This document shows, piece after piece, positions 23,205 to 34,885 of a stretch of 64,000 bases of DNA (its first letter is position 1; each line of letters begins with the position of its first letter). The notes below the pieces were generated by a model. It worked only from the letters and a program-made list of their open reading frames with translations, did not search any database and had not been told where the DNA came from. The stretch is from Neurospora tetrasperma FGSC 2508 (lineage: Eukaryota > Ascomycota > Sordariomycetes > Sordariales > Sordariaceae), in NCBI RefSeq assembly GCF_000213175.1, contig NW_009799099.1, forward strand, positions 4,156,473 through 4,220,472, given 5' to 3'. The position numbers and the translations under genes are program-made.

Positions 23205-24908
23205 ATGGCCGCCAATGACCGAGAGCCGGCAGCGTCTTTGCCTACAGCGCCAGAAACCACCGGGGAGGACGCTCCTCTGCTCGTTAATATTCACTTTGTC
23301 TCCCCATCCGAAGGCGTCCCCGATGACCTTGACTTTCAAGGCCTCCCAGCTACAACGACGGTCGGGCAACTAAAGGACAAGATCCGCGATGTTCTTACGA
23401 TGCACCCGGCTCACGATGAGCAACGCATCATCCACCAAGGCCGATTGCTCGCCCGCGAGAGTGATACCTTACTAGATGTCTTTGGTGAAGACAAGGTAAG
23501 CACACCTTCGTCAATGGCACACAGATTGGGGGAACATGGGCTGATAAATGCGCCATGTCAACAGCTTCGCACAGGCGACCAACAGCCTCTTCATCTCGTG
23601 GTCAGAACTTCCAACCACCACCCGTCTGGCCCTACTTCCTCCTCTCAACCCGGAACGATTTTAAGCCAAAATGTTCTTAGGGAGCGGAGGATAACGCAGC
23701 AAGACGCCTCATCACAGAACGATTGGCGTGCTGACGTACAGCGGACGCAAGCCCGGATTGACGCTTTGCGCAATTCGGCTCCTTCAGCAGTGGCATCAGC
23801 TACAGATGAACAGATTCGAAACATCTATGAACATATGACCGGATCTGCAGCCGGGATATCAACCTCTGATCCAACGAACGGAGCAGCTACGGTGTCTCAC
23901 CCACAGTCCCAGCCGCAGAGAGAACAAGCGGAGGTGTATATTCTTTCCTCTCCGACTGGCCCAAGAGGTCTTCTTGTCAAGAACGGATCGGAGCTGTACG
24001 CCACACCAGGAACGTTCCAGAGCCATCATGCCTTCACCCTCCCGCAGCCACCCTTGTTATACCCCGGAGTTGTTCAACCAGCCGCGCTCAACTATCCTCC
24101 ATTACACACGGCACCGCCAGTCCAGAACCAGCCACAGAGACCACAAGGGCAACACCAACCAGTGCAGGTGAGGATCAGGATCGACCATCGAGCTGTTGGA
24201 CATGGAATAGGACATCCAAACAATGCCGTCGGAGCCGCCGCATTGGTTGCTGCAGCGTGGCCTCATATATGGCTGGTCATTAGGTTGATCTTCTTCATAT
24301 GGTGGTTTACGTCTAACGACTCTTCTTGGACTCGAGTATTTACCATGGCGGCCCTGGCCGCTGGCGTCCTCGTCATGAACGCGGGTTTCCTGAATCGATT
24401 TGCCCACCAAGCTCTTGGGCCGATTAGACAACATCTTGATGGACTACTTCATATGGCTGACCCGAATCAGCAGCGACGCCAGCATGTTCCGCAACCTCAA
24501 GCACCCCCACCTGCGGGCGCGAATGGTGAGCCTGGCGTGGGTCTTGTCGGATTACACGAGCGCCGAGATATCGACAATGCTGGGGCCGTCCACTTGGTCA
24601 ATTTCTTCCGCCGCATTGAAAGAGCTGGCCTCTTGTTTCTGGCCAGTATCGCTCCTGGGGTGGCTGAGAGGCATATTGCACAGCTCGAAGCACATGAGCG
24701 TGCTGAGCGTGAGCGGAGAGAAAGGGAAGAAGCTGCGGCAGCGGCAGCGGCAGAAGCAGCAGCAGCAGCAGTAGCCGCCGCCGCCGCCAACGAGCAAGGG
24801 ATCCAGCAGCAAGAAGATCAAGCCGAGCAACCGGCCAACAACGATGCTGGCAGTCCTGCACACCACCCGGAACATGCGCCGGAGCGAGCAATTCCTCTCC
24901 AGGCTTGA
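23205..24908 (+). CDS. Ubiquitin-like domain ER membrane protein, HERP/Usa1-like
   Basis: Exons are 23205-23495 and 23565-24908, giving 544 residues. The first ATG after in-frame non-ATG codons is at 23205. A ubiquitin-like domain spans about residues 26-110 (LLVNIHFVSPSEG, TTVGQLKDKIRDVL, QRIIHQGRLL, PLHLVVR). A disordered S/Q-rich region follows, then EVYILSSPTGPRGLLV. Two hydrophobic segments lie at about 320-347 (PHIWLVIRLIFFIWWFT) and 350-372. The C-terminus contains E/R and poly-Ala/Q runs encoded by GCA/GCG/GCC repeats (24735-24790). This layout resembles HERP (HERPUD) and yeast Usa1, scaffold subunits of the Hrd1 ubiquitin-ligase complex in ER-associated degradation; the assignment to that role is inference. 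The 69-bp intron is a multiple of three with no stop, so a retained form would carry 23 extra residues inside the UBL fold. Confidence 0.78.
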   Translation: MAANDREPAASLPTAPETTGEDAPLLVNIHFVSPSEGVPDDLDFQGLPATTTVGQLKDKIRDVLTMHPAHDEQRIIHQGRLLARESDTLLDVFGEDKVSTPSSMAHRLGEHGLINAPCQQLRTGDQQPLHLVVRTSNHHPSGPTSSSQPGTILSQNVLRERRITQQDASSQNDWRADVQRTQARIDALRNSAPSAVASATDEQIRNIYEHMTGSAAGISTSDPTNGAATVSHPQSQPQREQAEVYILSSPTGPRGLLVKNGSELYATPGTFQSHHAFTLPQPPLLYPGVVQPAALNYPPLHTAPPVQNQPQRPQGQHQPVQVRIRIDHRAVGHGIGHPNNAVGAAALVAAAWPHIWLVIRLIFFIWWFTSNDSSWTRVFTMAALAAGVLVMNAGFLNRFAHQALGPIRQHLDGLLHMADPNQQRRQHVPQPQAPPPAGANGEPGVGLVGLHERRDIDNAGAVHLVNFFRRIERAGLLFLASIAPGVAERHIAQLEAHERAERERREREEAAAAAAAEAAAAAVAAAAANEQGIQQQEDQAEQPANNDAGSPAHHPEHAPERAIPLQA

Positions 24909-25754
24909 TTGTTGTTGAGTGGTTGTATCATTACGGTGAGTTGCACGGATAACGCTCAATTTAAGTGGCGGTAGTGATCTATCTAGCGTACGTTTAGACT
25001 TAATGATCATTTTGGTCCTTCTTTGGACAAGAACAAGTGTAACTGGGGTGTCGCACGGTTAATAGCCCTACGATATGGGAACTTTATAAACGGACTAAGC
25101 TGGCAGGATATGAGTGTAGACGACAGCTATTCCACAAACCCGATCTCGTTCGCAATACACAATTGGAGTTGGGATTAGCAGTGCACTGTGAAACTTGTAC
25201 TCTTCCGTCTTCCGATTCTGTGCCTACCAAGGACGAATCTGCTGTCAATACATTACATTATGAATGGTTTTTTTTTTTTTTTTTTTTTTTTTCTTCTTCA
25301 TTAGACCGAAATCAAACCTTAACCTACTTCAGCCACATTCTCACCGTAGACTCAAAGATGATGTTTTTCTCCAAACCCAATACTTGGAGCTGGCGAAGAC
25401 GACGAAGGTGCCGATTCCCGATAGGTAGTCGTCACCGAAGAAAATAACGTGGAAGCGAAGCGAGGCGATCTACTGCGTGAACATAGTGCGGGGCCCCAGA
25501 GCCTCGGCTCTCACTACCGAGCTGTCTCTCCCCCGCACACCAAGTAGTACAGGGGGTAAACTGTCCGATGTCAAAAAGCGACCCACGTCCCGTTCCAGGG
25601 CACCACGTACGGGTTTTAGATCTTCAATTCAAACATTATATGTGACATCAACTTATTGACCTCTTTTTTTCTCTCCAAAAGTTATCATTTTTGAGTATTC
25701 TTTAGGTTCTCTGGTTTTTTACCTATTGAACGAAAGAAAGAGACAACATACACA
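24909..25754. other. Intergenic, with a 25-nt poly(T) tract
   Basis: No gene was recognised. A perfect T-run at 25268-25292 is listed separately. The final 150 bases, rich in T and C (TCTTTTTTTCTCTCC near 25661), are probably the promoter and leader of the dehydrogenase at 25755. Confidence 0.5.
25268..25292. repeat. Poly(T) tract, 25 nt
   Basis: Uninterrupted T homopolymer in the spacer between the UBL and dehydrogenase genes, followed by TTC-type sequence. Confidence 0.95.
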
Positions 25755-26804
25755 ATGGCGGACGCTCAGCTTAATGATTTCCCTTCCCTCTTCTCTGTCA
25801 AGGGCAAGGTTGCTGTCGTGACGGGCGGTTCGAGAGGATTGGGTCTGAATGCTGCTTCTGCGTAAGATATTTTCAGTTTTAAACTTCATAACCAACATCA
25901 AATTACAACTTCCATGTTGTTCCTCTAGTTACTTTACAACTATAGTCTTCTTACAAGTCTCTCCTTGCCCGACCAACTCCCCAAACCATAACTCATCCAC
26001 TCAAAAGTCCCACAAAACGTTTAACTGATTGATCCCGCCCACCCCTATAGCCTTCTCCAAGCCGGCGCCTCCAAAGTCTTCATCTCCTCCCGCAAAGCCT
26101 CCGCCTGCGACAGCGCCGTCAAGACCCTCAACGCCCTCCCCGGTCTCGCCCCGGGCGCCAAGGCCATCTCCATCCCCGCCGACGCCGCCACCTTATCAGG
26201 CGTTCAGCACCTCGTCTCCGAAGTCGCCAAGCACACTGACCACGTCGACATCCTGCTAGCCAACGCCGGCGCCACCTGGGGCGCGCCCTTTGACGAGCAT
26301 CCCGATTCGGCCTTTACCAAGGTCATGGACCTGAACGTCCGGGGCGTGTTCAACACCATCCGGGAGTTTGCGCCCCTTTTGCAGAAGAAGGCGAGCGTGG
26401 AGGACCCGAGCCGCGTCATCATCACGGCTTCGGTGGCGGGGTTGGGTATTGGGACGATTGGTAAGCAAGGGACGTATGGGTATAGTGCTTCCAAGGCGGC
26501 GGTCATTCATTTGGGGAGGAATCTGGCGGTGGAGCTGGGACCGAGGGGTATTACTGTGAACAGCATTTGCCCGGGCTTCTTTCCGACGAAGATGAGCAAT
26601 GGGCTGTTGGATATGAGCGGCGGGAAGGAGAGCATCGCGGCGGCGAACCCGATGAAGAGGCTTGGTCGGCCGGAGGATATTGCGGGCGTGGTGGTGTATT
26701 TGGCGAGTAGGGCGGGTGCGCACGTGAATGGGGCGACGATTGCGATTGATGGTGGTGCGATGTGGGCGAAGGGGCAGTTGAATGTGGAGAGCGCGAAGTT
26801 GTGA
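25755..26804 (+). CDS. Short-chain dehydrogenase/reductase (RhlG/3-oxoacyl-ACP reductase-like)
   Basis: Exons are 25755-25861 and 26051-26804, giving 286 residues. The 189-bp intron has a GTAAGA donor and a CTATAG acceptor; joining gives NAASA-LLQAGASKVF. This is a classical SDR with a Rossmann fold: the cofactor motif TGGSRGLG at 23-30, the SSRKA turn after beta-2 (compatible with NADP(H)), LLANAGA, LNVRGVF (catalytic Asn), Ser163 in ITASVAG, and the YSASK catalytic pair Y180/K184. The C-terminal IDGGAMW segment is typical of 3-oxoacyl-ACP reductase-like members. The closest functional label I can give is the RhlG-type subgroup, NADPH-dependent reductases of 3-oxoacyl substrates; the real substrate is unknown. 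All catalytic residues are present. Third-position GC is high in exon 2. Confidence 0.9.
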
Positions 26805-27017
26805 GTTTGGTGCATTGGAGCTTTGTTGTAGAGAAAGGGAGTTCATGTAGAAAGATTCGAGAGGTAGATATGCTGTGTGGGTATATGTTGTAACACTCCT
26901 CTTTCGTCCTTTGGTTAAAGAGCCACTATAGCCCATGCTATGTAAATATGTCACATGTGTAAGTCTCGCGGTGACAGCCCATGTTTGGTTGTAAAGTCAT
27001 GAGAGGTGACTCCGGTC

Positions 27018-28490
27018 CTATGCCGTAGTGTGTGGTTTGCGGGCCACCCATGAGCTCGCCTTATACACTGTTTGTAACATAGACTCCTGGTCCAAAAGAT
27101 AGGGGGATTCAATGCCGGTCTCGCGCGAGACGATTTCAAACCCGACTTTGGTGACCAGCGCCATCACCTCGTCATCAGAGAGTTCAAAGCTGCCAGGGTC
27201 CGCAATTCCGGTGGTATCATAATCGCCGTCATCGTCGTCATGCCCGTGTCCTCCAGGCGCATTGTTCTCAAAGTGCCAGAGCAACGGACCGTGGTTGATA
27301 AGCAGGCCGCCAGGTTTTAGACAATAAAAGATGGTTTCCAGATACCGAATCAAGTTCGGAGCGGTGTCGAGGAAGAAGACGCAAGCCACCGCATCCCAGG
27401 CTTCGGCTTGGTAGTCTTCAGCGTAAAGACACAGGAAATCAGCAGCCGTCATGCTCATTTCTCCAATGGCAACTCCCTCCTCTTCTAACCGTGTGAGCTC
27501 GTTTGCACAATGCACATCTGGGATGGCGTACTTCCGCAGGTGGTTATCTCGTGTCGAATGGTTAGAGAAAGTGTGAATCCAGGGGTAAATGGTGTGTTGC
27601 CCTGGCTTTTCAACACAGTTCAGGATATAAGATGAGGCGAGCAGCTGATGGTAGGATATCTCATTGCCTTCAGCGACGTGCCCTTTGGCGCAGAGCTCAA
27701 AGACAAGGCGGCCCAGCCCTGCCCCGGGCACAAGCACCCTCATGGGCGACGCGTCCTTTGGCCTTGACTCCTTTTGTGCTTCTAGGGCGCGGAAAACAGG
27801 GCCAAAACATATTTCACGCTCAGATTTGCCCTCGGCGGACCAGTCTCGGTAGAACTGCCTGAGAGTACTACGGGCTTTGTCGATATCCAAGCGTTTCGCG
27901 CAGCCCCTCCATCGGGGAGGGATCGTAGGTTCGCTACCCTGCGTGACGTCCTGTGGTTGGAAGTTGACCAGACCTACGCGGACTATGGCGCGTGCTAGTT
28001 CAGCGTTGGACTCGATGGCATTGTCAACCTTGTCCAGAGTGTCCAGATAGTTGAAAGGTGGCGCTGCTAGCATCTTCCAGTGAGCCTCTGGAAGAGCATA
28101 AAAGGACTGCCTCCTCAAGTGAGTGCAGTTGAAGTGTGCTATCCGGGCATATTGGCTACTCCTCAGTCAGTGATAGGGAAAATGCATGTTTGAAGAGCTT
28201 GAACTAGGGTGAACAAAACCGGATCTGCCGGGCGTGATGACCGGCCATCACCATGCATGTCGCCGAATGACGGAAGCCGAGAATGACTTTTCCTTTTTTT
28301 CGGGAACAAAAACAAGCAGAATCCATGAGTTGCGAGGGTCTGGACGGGTTTCAAAGGCAGAGAGAGGTAAAGCAGGAGTGATAGGGGCTACTGACACAAA
28401 TGAGTCGAGTGCACAATATATGACTCTTGCCTCCTCCGGGTCTTCAATGGCACTCTTGACACCTTTCCACTGCTGCTCGCCCTCCTCCAT
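27018..28490 (-). CDS. Carnosine N-methyltransferase-like SAM enzyme (N2227 family)
   Basis: Exons on the minus strand are 28490-28396 and 28155-27018, giving 410 residues, close to the 409 of human CARNMT1. The join reads ALDSF-V-QYARIAHFNCTHLRRQSFYALP, matching the conserved N-terminal part of the family. The SAM-binding site is VLVPGAGLGRLVFELC (Gly-rich loop at about 175-181), followed by EGNEISYHQLLASSYILN. The acidic loop and WDAVACVFFLDTAPNLIRYLETI are also family features, as is KPGGLLINHGPLLWHF. Known members methylate carnosine, and the yeast homologue is uncharacterised in vivo; a fungal substrate is not known because carnosine is an animal dipeptide. The 240-bp intron uses a GTCAGT donor, which is weaker than its neighbours, so the exon 1 edge is the least certain part. 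Confidence 0.88.
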
Positions 28491-29415
28491 CTCAAGCTTC
28501 TCTATCGGGATGGATCCTTCTGTGGTTTATAAATGGGTTGCAGTCTTGAAGCGTCTTCGTCTTTTGGAGGGACGAGGGCGGGGCTCAAAAGACAACTGTT
28601 CCTCTCAAGTGTTGTGTGTCCTGTCGTCAAAAGTGATATGACGAAGAGATACTAAGTATGTAGTTACAAGTATCAGTGCGAGGGGACGCGTAGTCAACGT
28701 TGGGTGTTGTGGATCTGGGCGGCCAGTATCGGAGCCGCGTCTTTTGCCTAGTTGAAGAGTCTCGGCGCGGAGGTCGGCAACGGTCGTCTCCTCTCACTGC
28801 CGGGCCGGTTATGAGCGGGTTCATTGATCCATGTTGTCCTCCATCTGCCGTGGTTTGTCCACATCAATGTTTGGAGGTTTTATGAAAACAATAAAGTGAG
28901 GAGGGAAATCAAAATAACAAACATTCTACGGCGTTCTCACCAAATCAATCCAATGTGTGTTCATCAATTTTCATTATCGTCGTAAAGGTGAAATGGAAGG
29001 AGCAGTTCCCCTCATGCATGCCCGATGGCGCTACGAAATCCGGAGGCGGCAATTGCACGGGAAACTGCAGGGGCCATCCGCTGTAAATTTCTCGCTATTG
29101 CACCTGCTTCAGGTCCGGCACGCTGTCCGGGCCTAATCTCACCAGCCGCGGACATGAATGGTTTCCATTCACTTCCAACGTCCAACACCCGTCGATACCA
29201 AACTCCATCTGTCTTCCTCACTCCCGTCCCGCCTGTTCCTTGCCATTGCTCGCAAGTTGAACATCAACCTGGACGAACCTCTATCGATCTCGAAGCCGAC
29301 CAGCTCTTTCATTCGCAGTCCAGTCCCAGGAACAAAGCAAACCGTCATTTCAGATTTGCAAATTGTCCTTGAACTCCTCGATACATTTTGAGATCACCAC
29401 GGACATCAGGACATT
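28491..29415. other. Divergent promoter spacer between methyltransferase and PAC4 genes
   Basis: The flanking genes are transcribed away from each other, so both promoters lie here. Short open frames only; a frame running to 29391 on the + strand stops before the PAC4 ATG and is not related to it. Confidence 0.5.
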
Positions 29416-29892
29416 ATGGATGCCCCTATCCAGCTCTCGCTTCCTCTACCGCGATCCATGGACACGCGCATCTACATTCAATTGACAGCCAAGTCCAAAG
29501 CCGTTGTGCTCTTCCTCACGACTGCTTCGGCCGAAGAGGCTACATCACCCACTCCATTGGGGTCATTTGTTTATGCACTGCCCGATGTGAGTCTATCGCC
29601 TGTTTGATACACTTTATAGTGACTAATCTTGGTCTAGAGATACAACCCGACACAGCCTTTGTCAACTCCTCTTTGTACGGTTGAGCCGACGTTGGAGTTT
29701 ACCACCCGACTGGCAAAGCTGATCACAAGGAGGACGCAACTGCCTACCTATGTGGGCAACTCGGTGAGCTTTGCCAGTGCCGGCCTTGGCGGGACTGTTG
29801 GAGAGGAGATGGAAGCTTTCAAACAGGTAGCCGAGCTTGTCCTGTCCAAACTCGAGTCTGCCAACGCGACGCCCAATGGAGTCCAGTCCTGA
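29416..29892 (+). CDS. pac4: Proteasome assembly chaperone 4
   Basis: Exons are 29416-29586 and 29638-29892, giving 141 residues; the 51-bp intron has a GTGAGT donor and a CTAG acceptor. The protein matches the PAC4 (Poc4/Pba4) family. Key features are DTRIYIQLT, SKAVVLFLTTAS, then PLGSFVYALPD-RYNPTQPLSTPL, FTTRLAKLITRRTQLPTYVGNS and AGLGGTVGEEMEAFKQV. Its partner PAC3 forms with it a dimer that guides assembly of the proteasome alpha ring, in cytosol and nucleus. Length is typical. The first ATG of the conserved frame was chosen as the start; no better upstream ATG is in frame. Confidence 0.9.
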
Positions 29893-31810
29893 GCCTCGAA
29901 CGTTGACAAAAGAACCCCTCCCAACTACATTTTTTTGCTACTGTTGATGGGCACAAGCTGTTGCACACAACCACCTCGGCCTTTTGGCCAAGGGGATTCC
30001 GGCAGTTTCCTTCTCAACGAGTTTCTGCAAACGCTTAGTTTGAGCTTGCCTAACCTACTCGCCTTTTTTTTTGAACGTGCCACAAAGGCGTGTCATTTCC
30101 CACGAATCCATGCCCCAAGAAGGCCATGGAACTGTCATTCGTGTTCGGTTACCTGCTTGATACATGTCGGGTATTGGTAGCAATATGGATTGGCACCATA
30201 TCCCGACGGGGCATGGCCGAAGGCGATTAACCTTGAGAGAATTGACGGAAATGTTCTGAACCCCAAAGCCCTGGTTATGATGAGGCAAAGGGTGCTATCT
30301 GCAGTTTCATCTTTGGCACATCAACACGGCCGCGGGATAGATCGGCTCACAAGCCTGACCTGGCAGGTTTGGCAGATCTCAGTCGTCTGTTGCACAGCAA
30401 CACTGTCGTGGACCTTTTGGCGACATCTAAGTTCCATGTGTCTGGTAGGTCTAAAAAGGACGATTGGTACCCCGCCTGTGCTGGATGGACATCATGCGGT
30501 CTGTACAGCAAGAAGGAGAGAAAGAAGTGACGAGGAAAACTCGCCATCCAATTCCCAAATGATGGGAAGCGGTCTAGAAACTCAGTCCCAACTGAAGATA
30601 TGGAAGAGCATCAAGCAGGCTCTTAAACTAAAAACAGAGGCCACATGCGAGAGAGGATACCTTACCCTTACTACCATCCCATCCTTACAACGCATAAAAA
30701 AACCCAGCTTTTCCTCAACCAAATATGACCTGATAGGTAGGGTGGTTCACAAACTGGGAAATGGGACGAACCCAAAAGTATCAAAGTCTCGGCCAGGCCC
30801 TTGGTCGAGGTTCAAAGGGCCGGGCGTCTGTCTCATTGACTGCGACGCCAGAAGCTCTGCCGATGACTCCTCTTGAATGAATGACCCCGGTGCCATTTGC
30901 TGTTCGATTTCCTTTGGGCATTAATGAGTTGCTGCTGTAACTGTGCCATCCATTTCAAGGCGCGTACGTGCATACGTAGGTAGCAGGAAGCATAGCATTA
31001 TCAGAAGGAGTTTTGTGCAACCATCAAGCGGGCGGGTGGCCGCCATACATGAGATACAGAGCGGGAGACGACGACCTCATCGAGCGTGGGAGGTGGCCCC
31101 GGCCCCGCTCTTGGACAGAAGCTACATCCGCCCACGCAGAGCTAGCACCTGAAGACCACTGACCACACCTGCCACATTTTTTGACAGGCCCGCATCTCCT
31201 AGGTAGGCGAGCAGGCTTGGCATCGCACAAGTGCCAGTGCAGATGTGCAGGGCAGGGGCACCTCCACTTGTCTTCAACAAGTTTCCGTTCCCTTCCCCTC
31301 GACCACTTGCACTTGACGGTACAGCAAAAAAATAGAGGCCAGCCAAGGCCCACTTTGCACCCCACATTAACATTGCCCTGCCCGAGCCTTGCCCGCCGCC
31401 CACCCTCGACCACCATCGATGTCGACCTACCACCACTGGCAATTGCTTCTGGGTATCTCTTTCATCAACGAAACAACACCCTGCTACCTTCCCGAGGACA
31501 AACTGCCGATTCTTGTCTGCAGCTCTTCCTACCCGTCGGCCTGCCAGATGCGACCACCCATGACCAGCTTTAACTAAACGAACCCTAAAGAGTATCTCCG
31601 CCTTGAAGGCCGCGCTGTGGTGACCCGGCGCCTCTCTCACAACTGAACTTGCACTGTCAGAGAGTTCATTCGAGTCGGCCATTTTTTTATTTATTTTCTT
31701 TGTGCCTCCCAATCTTGCGTTCGACTCTTCAGCAGTTCACCGGTATCGGCCCGACACCATCTTCCTAGTTCTCGTCAGCTACGAGATATCAAAGTTCGAG
31801 AACCCACCAA

Positions 31811-31841
<31 letters not shown>

Positions 31842-31894
31842 ACGACACGTCGCCGACGTTACGCGCCTGTGTCACTTCAACCCCAATTATCACC
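29893..31894. other. Spacer and leader upstream of kap104
   Basis: No protein was recognised. Open frames at 30190-30876 (+, first ATG internal) and 31122-31712 (-) have no family resemblance and are not called. The region 31700-31894 is probably the kap104 leader and includes a CCG repeat. T-runs occur at 30064-30072. Confidence 0.5.
31811..31836 (+). repeat. CCG trinucleotide repeat in kap104 leader
   Basis: About 8-9 uninterrupted CCG units lie 58 bp upstream of the transportin ATG, so probably in the 5' untranslated region, where they could form structure in the transcript. Confidence 0.9.
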
Positions 31895-34885
31895 ATGGCT
31901 TGGCAACCGAGTGGAGAGAACCTGAAGACTCTGGCACAATGTCTGAAGGATTCCCTGAGCGCCTTCAATAAGGCCGCCCAGAAGCAGGCTGAAATCGTGA
32001 GTTAATGCCCCTCGGCACCATCTAGTTACCCGGTCTGTGATCGAGCATTGCCACAAGGCAGAGATTCTGACTTGTATTTATCAACCAGATGCTTAACCAA
32101 GCGAAAGCTTCACCCGATATCAACAACTACTTGGCCCTGATCTTCTCGAGCTCGGAACCACCCCAGGAGTTTCCAGCGACCGCTGCAGATTGGCATGTTG
32201 TGCGCTGTGCCGCCGCTCTGATGCTGAAGAACAACATCAAGAACAACTACAACAAGATTCCAGAACAGAGCTTGGCTCTTGTCAAGTTGGCTGTCCCCTT
32301 GGGGCTCCAGGATAAGAACTCACAGATCCGCAGTCATGCAGGCACTCTTGCGACTGAGCTGATCAACAAGGGAGGAATCTACGGCTGGCCCGAGTTTCTG
32401 CCCGAGTTGCTCAAGACGTTGACCAATGAGTCTGGTCAGGTAACGCCCGAGGCGCAAGAGGGAGCTATGGCTGCCATGGCAAAGATCTGCGAAGACAATG
32501 CGAAGATGCTGGAAAGGGAACACAACGGCCAAAGGCCTATCAACTTCCTCCTTCCAAAGCTTATTCAGGCAACCAGGAGCGCGGTGCCCAAAGTTCGCGC
32601 CCATGCTCTCACAGCCATCAATGTGTTCACCCCTAGGAAGTCGCAGGCCATGCTGAACTCGATAGATGACCTTCTACAGCACCTCTTTGCTCTGGCTGAA
32701 GACCCCTCAATCGATGTCCGAAAACAGGTTTGCCGTGCTTTTGTGAACCTGGTGGAAACTCGTCCGGACAAGCTTCTGCCACATATCGAAGGCCTGGCCA
32801 AGTACATCATCGCTCAACAAAAGGGCGACGACGAGGATCTTGCCACTGAGGCTGCCGAGTTCTGGCTGACTGTTGGAGAGCACGATAACCTGTGGCGGGC
32901 CCTGGAACCGTACATCACAGACATCATCCCCGTACTTTTGGAGTGCATGGTCTACAGTCCCGAGGATATTGCCATACTTGGAGGTGCTTCGGATGATGAG
33001 GATGAAGAAGATAGGGAGGAGGATATCAAGCCACAGTTCGCCAAGAAGAAGCTGACCCGTGCTGCTAACGGAAACACCGCGGCTGATATGGCGAAGAACG
33101 GAAACGCTTTCGAGAAGGTTGCAAGCATGGAGGAAGACGACGACGACTTGGAAGATGGCGAAATTGACGACAGCGAATCCGAGGGAGATGAGAATCCCGA
33201 TGAGAAGTGGACTCTCCGCAAGTGCTCAGCGGCGGCACTTGATGTATTTGCTCGCGACTTTGGCGGACCAGTCTTCACTTCTATTCTACCATATTTGCAG
33301 AGCAACCTCAAGCACGCGGATTGGTCTTACAGAGAAGCGGCTGTTCTCGCCCTTGGCGCTGTTGCTGAGGGCTGCATGGACGTGGTCGTTCCCCACCTTC
33401 CAGAATTGGTGCCTTATCTTGTTAGTCTCCTCGACGACGAGGAGCCGGTGGTTCGCCAGATTACCTGCTGGACCCTTGGCCGATACTCTGCGTGGGCGGT
33501 CAGCCTTGTGGACCAGGCACAAAAGGAGAGATATTTCCTGCCTATGATGGACGGAATTCTCAAGAAGATGCTTGACAAGAACAAGAACGTTCAGGAGGCT
33601 GGTGCCTCTGCCATGGCAAACCTAGAAGAGAAGGCAGGCAAGGCGCTCGAGCCTTACTGCGGACCCATCATCCAGCAATACATCCGGTGCTTCGGCAAGT
33701 ACAAGGATAAGAATATGTGGGTTCTCTACGACTGCGTTCAGACGCTGGCTGAGCACATCGGCCCCGTCCTGGCTAGGCCTGAGCTTAGCAACCAGTTGAT
33801 GCCAGTCCTACTGGATAGGTGGCAGAAGGTGGGTGATGAGTCTCGGGAGCTTTTCCCCTTGCTCGAGTGCCTTTCCTACGTCGCTATGGCCCTTGGCGAT
33901 GCCTTCACCCCTTACGCCGAGCCTATTTTCGGTAGGTGTATTCGAATTATTCATCAAAACCTGGAGCAGGCCATGAAGGCCAAGACCAACACCGATCTTG
34001 ATCAACCTGATGAGGATTTCCTGGTCACCAGCCTCGATCTTCTCAGTGCCATCATCCAGGCCCTAGACAACGACAAGGCTTCCAAGCTTGTTGCCAACGT
34101 CCAGCCAACCTTTTTTGAGCTGATGGCTCTGTGCATGGGGGATCAATCCGATGCCATTCAGCAATCGGCATACGCTCTTCTCGGCGATTGTGCCAAGTAC
34201 GTCTTTGAACAACTCAAGCCATTCCTGCCCAACATCATGCCGGTTGTTATCAAGCGCTTGGACATGGACACTATTCTGGACGAGGAGGTCGACAACAGCT
34301 TCAGCGTAGTCAACAATGCCTGCTGGAGTGTCGGCGAGATTGCTCTTCAGTACAAGGCAGGCATGGCGCCATTCGTGCCCCAGCTCATTCAACGATGTGT
34401 TGACATCCTCTCCAACCCCAGGGTACCCGGAGGTGTCAGCGAAAATGCCGCTATTGCCTTGGGTAGGTTAGGACTTGACAACGCCGAACTTGTGGCCCCA
34501 CACCTTGGCAATTTCGCTGAGGAGTTCCTCGACACAATGGACGATGTTGATCCTTCTGAAGAGAAAGCCACAGCGCTGCGTGGCTTCACTGAGATGGTTA
34601 CTCGCAACCCCCAGGCTATGGAGAGCGTTCTACTGCATTACTTCAGCACAATTGCCAACTACCAGGAACTTAGCCTGCAGAAGCCCGTTTTGCTTGAGTT
34701 GCATGAAGCCTTCCAGAACGTAAGTTTCAACCCGAGAATTCCCATGATCTGATTTGGTCTAACTTGGCTGTTCCTTCACGCAGGTCATCAATGTCTACAA
34801 GCAAATCATTCCGGGATTCGGCAACTTTCTCATGCAAATGGAAGCCAAGGACCTCGAGCTGCTCCAGAGGCTCTTCGCTCTCTGA
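31895..34885 (+). CDS. kap104: Transportin / karyopherin beta-2 (Kap104)
   Basis: Exons are 31895-31996, 32089-34719 and 34784-34885, giving 944 residues; introns are 92 and 64 bp. The protein is an alpha-solenoid of about 20 HEAT repeats. The importin-beta N-terminal region (about 10-110) begins LKTLAQCLKDSLS and includes LMLKNNIKNNY. The assignment to transportin rather than importin-beta rests on LLPHIEGLAKYII, on EFWLTVGEH, on the long acidic H8 loop (about 335-410, two D/E-rich blocks) and on WTLRKCSAAALDV followed by EGCMDVVVPHLPELVPYL, which closely follow human TNPO1 and yeast Kap104. The family imports hnRNP/Nab2/Hrp1-type cargo with PY-NLS signals, and RanGTP pushes the acidic loop to release it. 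Length matches the family (890-950). Exon 1 holds only 34 residues and exon 3 only 33, so a frame search alone would miss both ends. Confidence 0.95.

Noticed and set aside
30190-30876. 228-codon frame between PAC4 and kap104
   Set aside because: First codon is not ATG, no conserved motif, and the expected coding bias of neighbouring genes is missing.
31122-31712. 196-codon minus-strand frame upstream of kap104
   Set aside because: Biased Gly/Arg/Trp composition with no recognisable domain; it overlaps the kap104 promoter.
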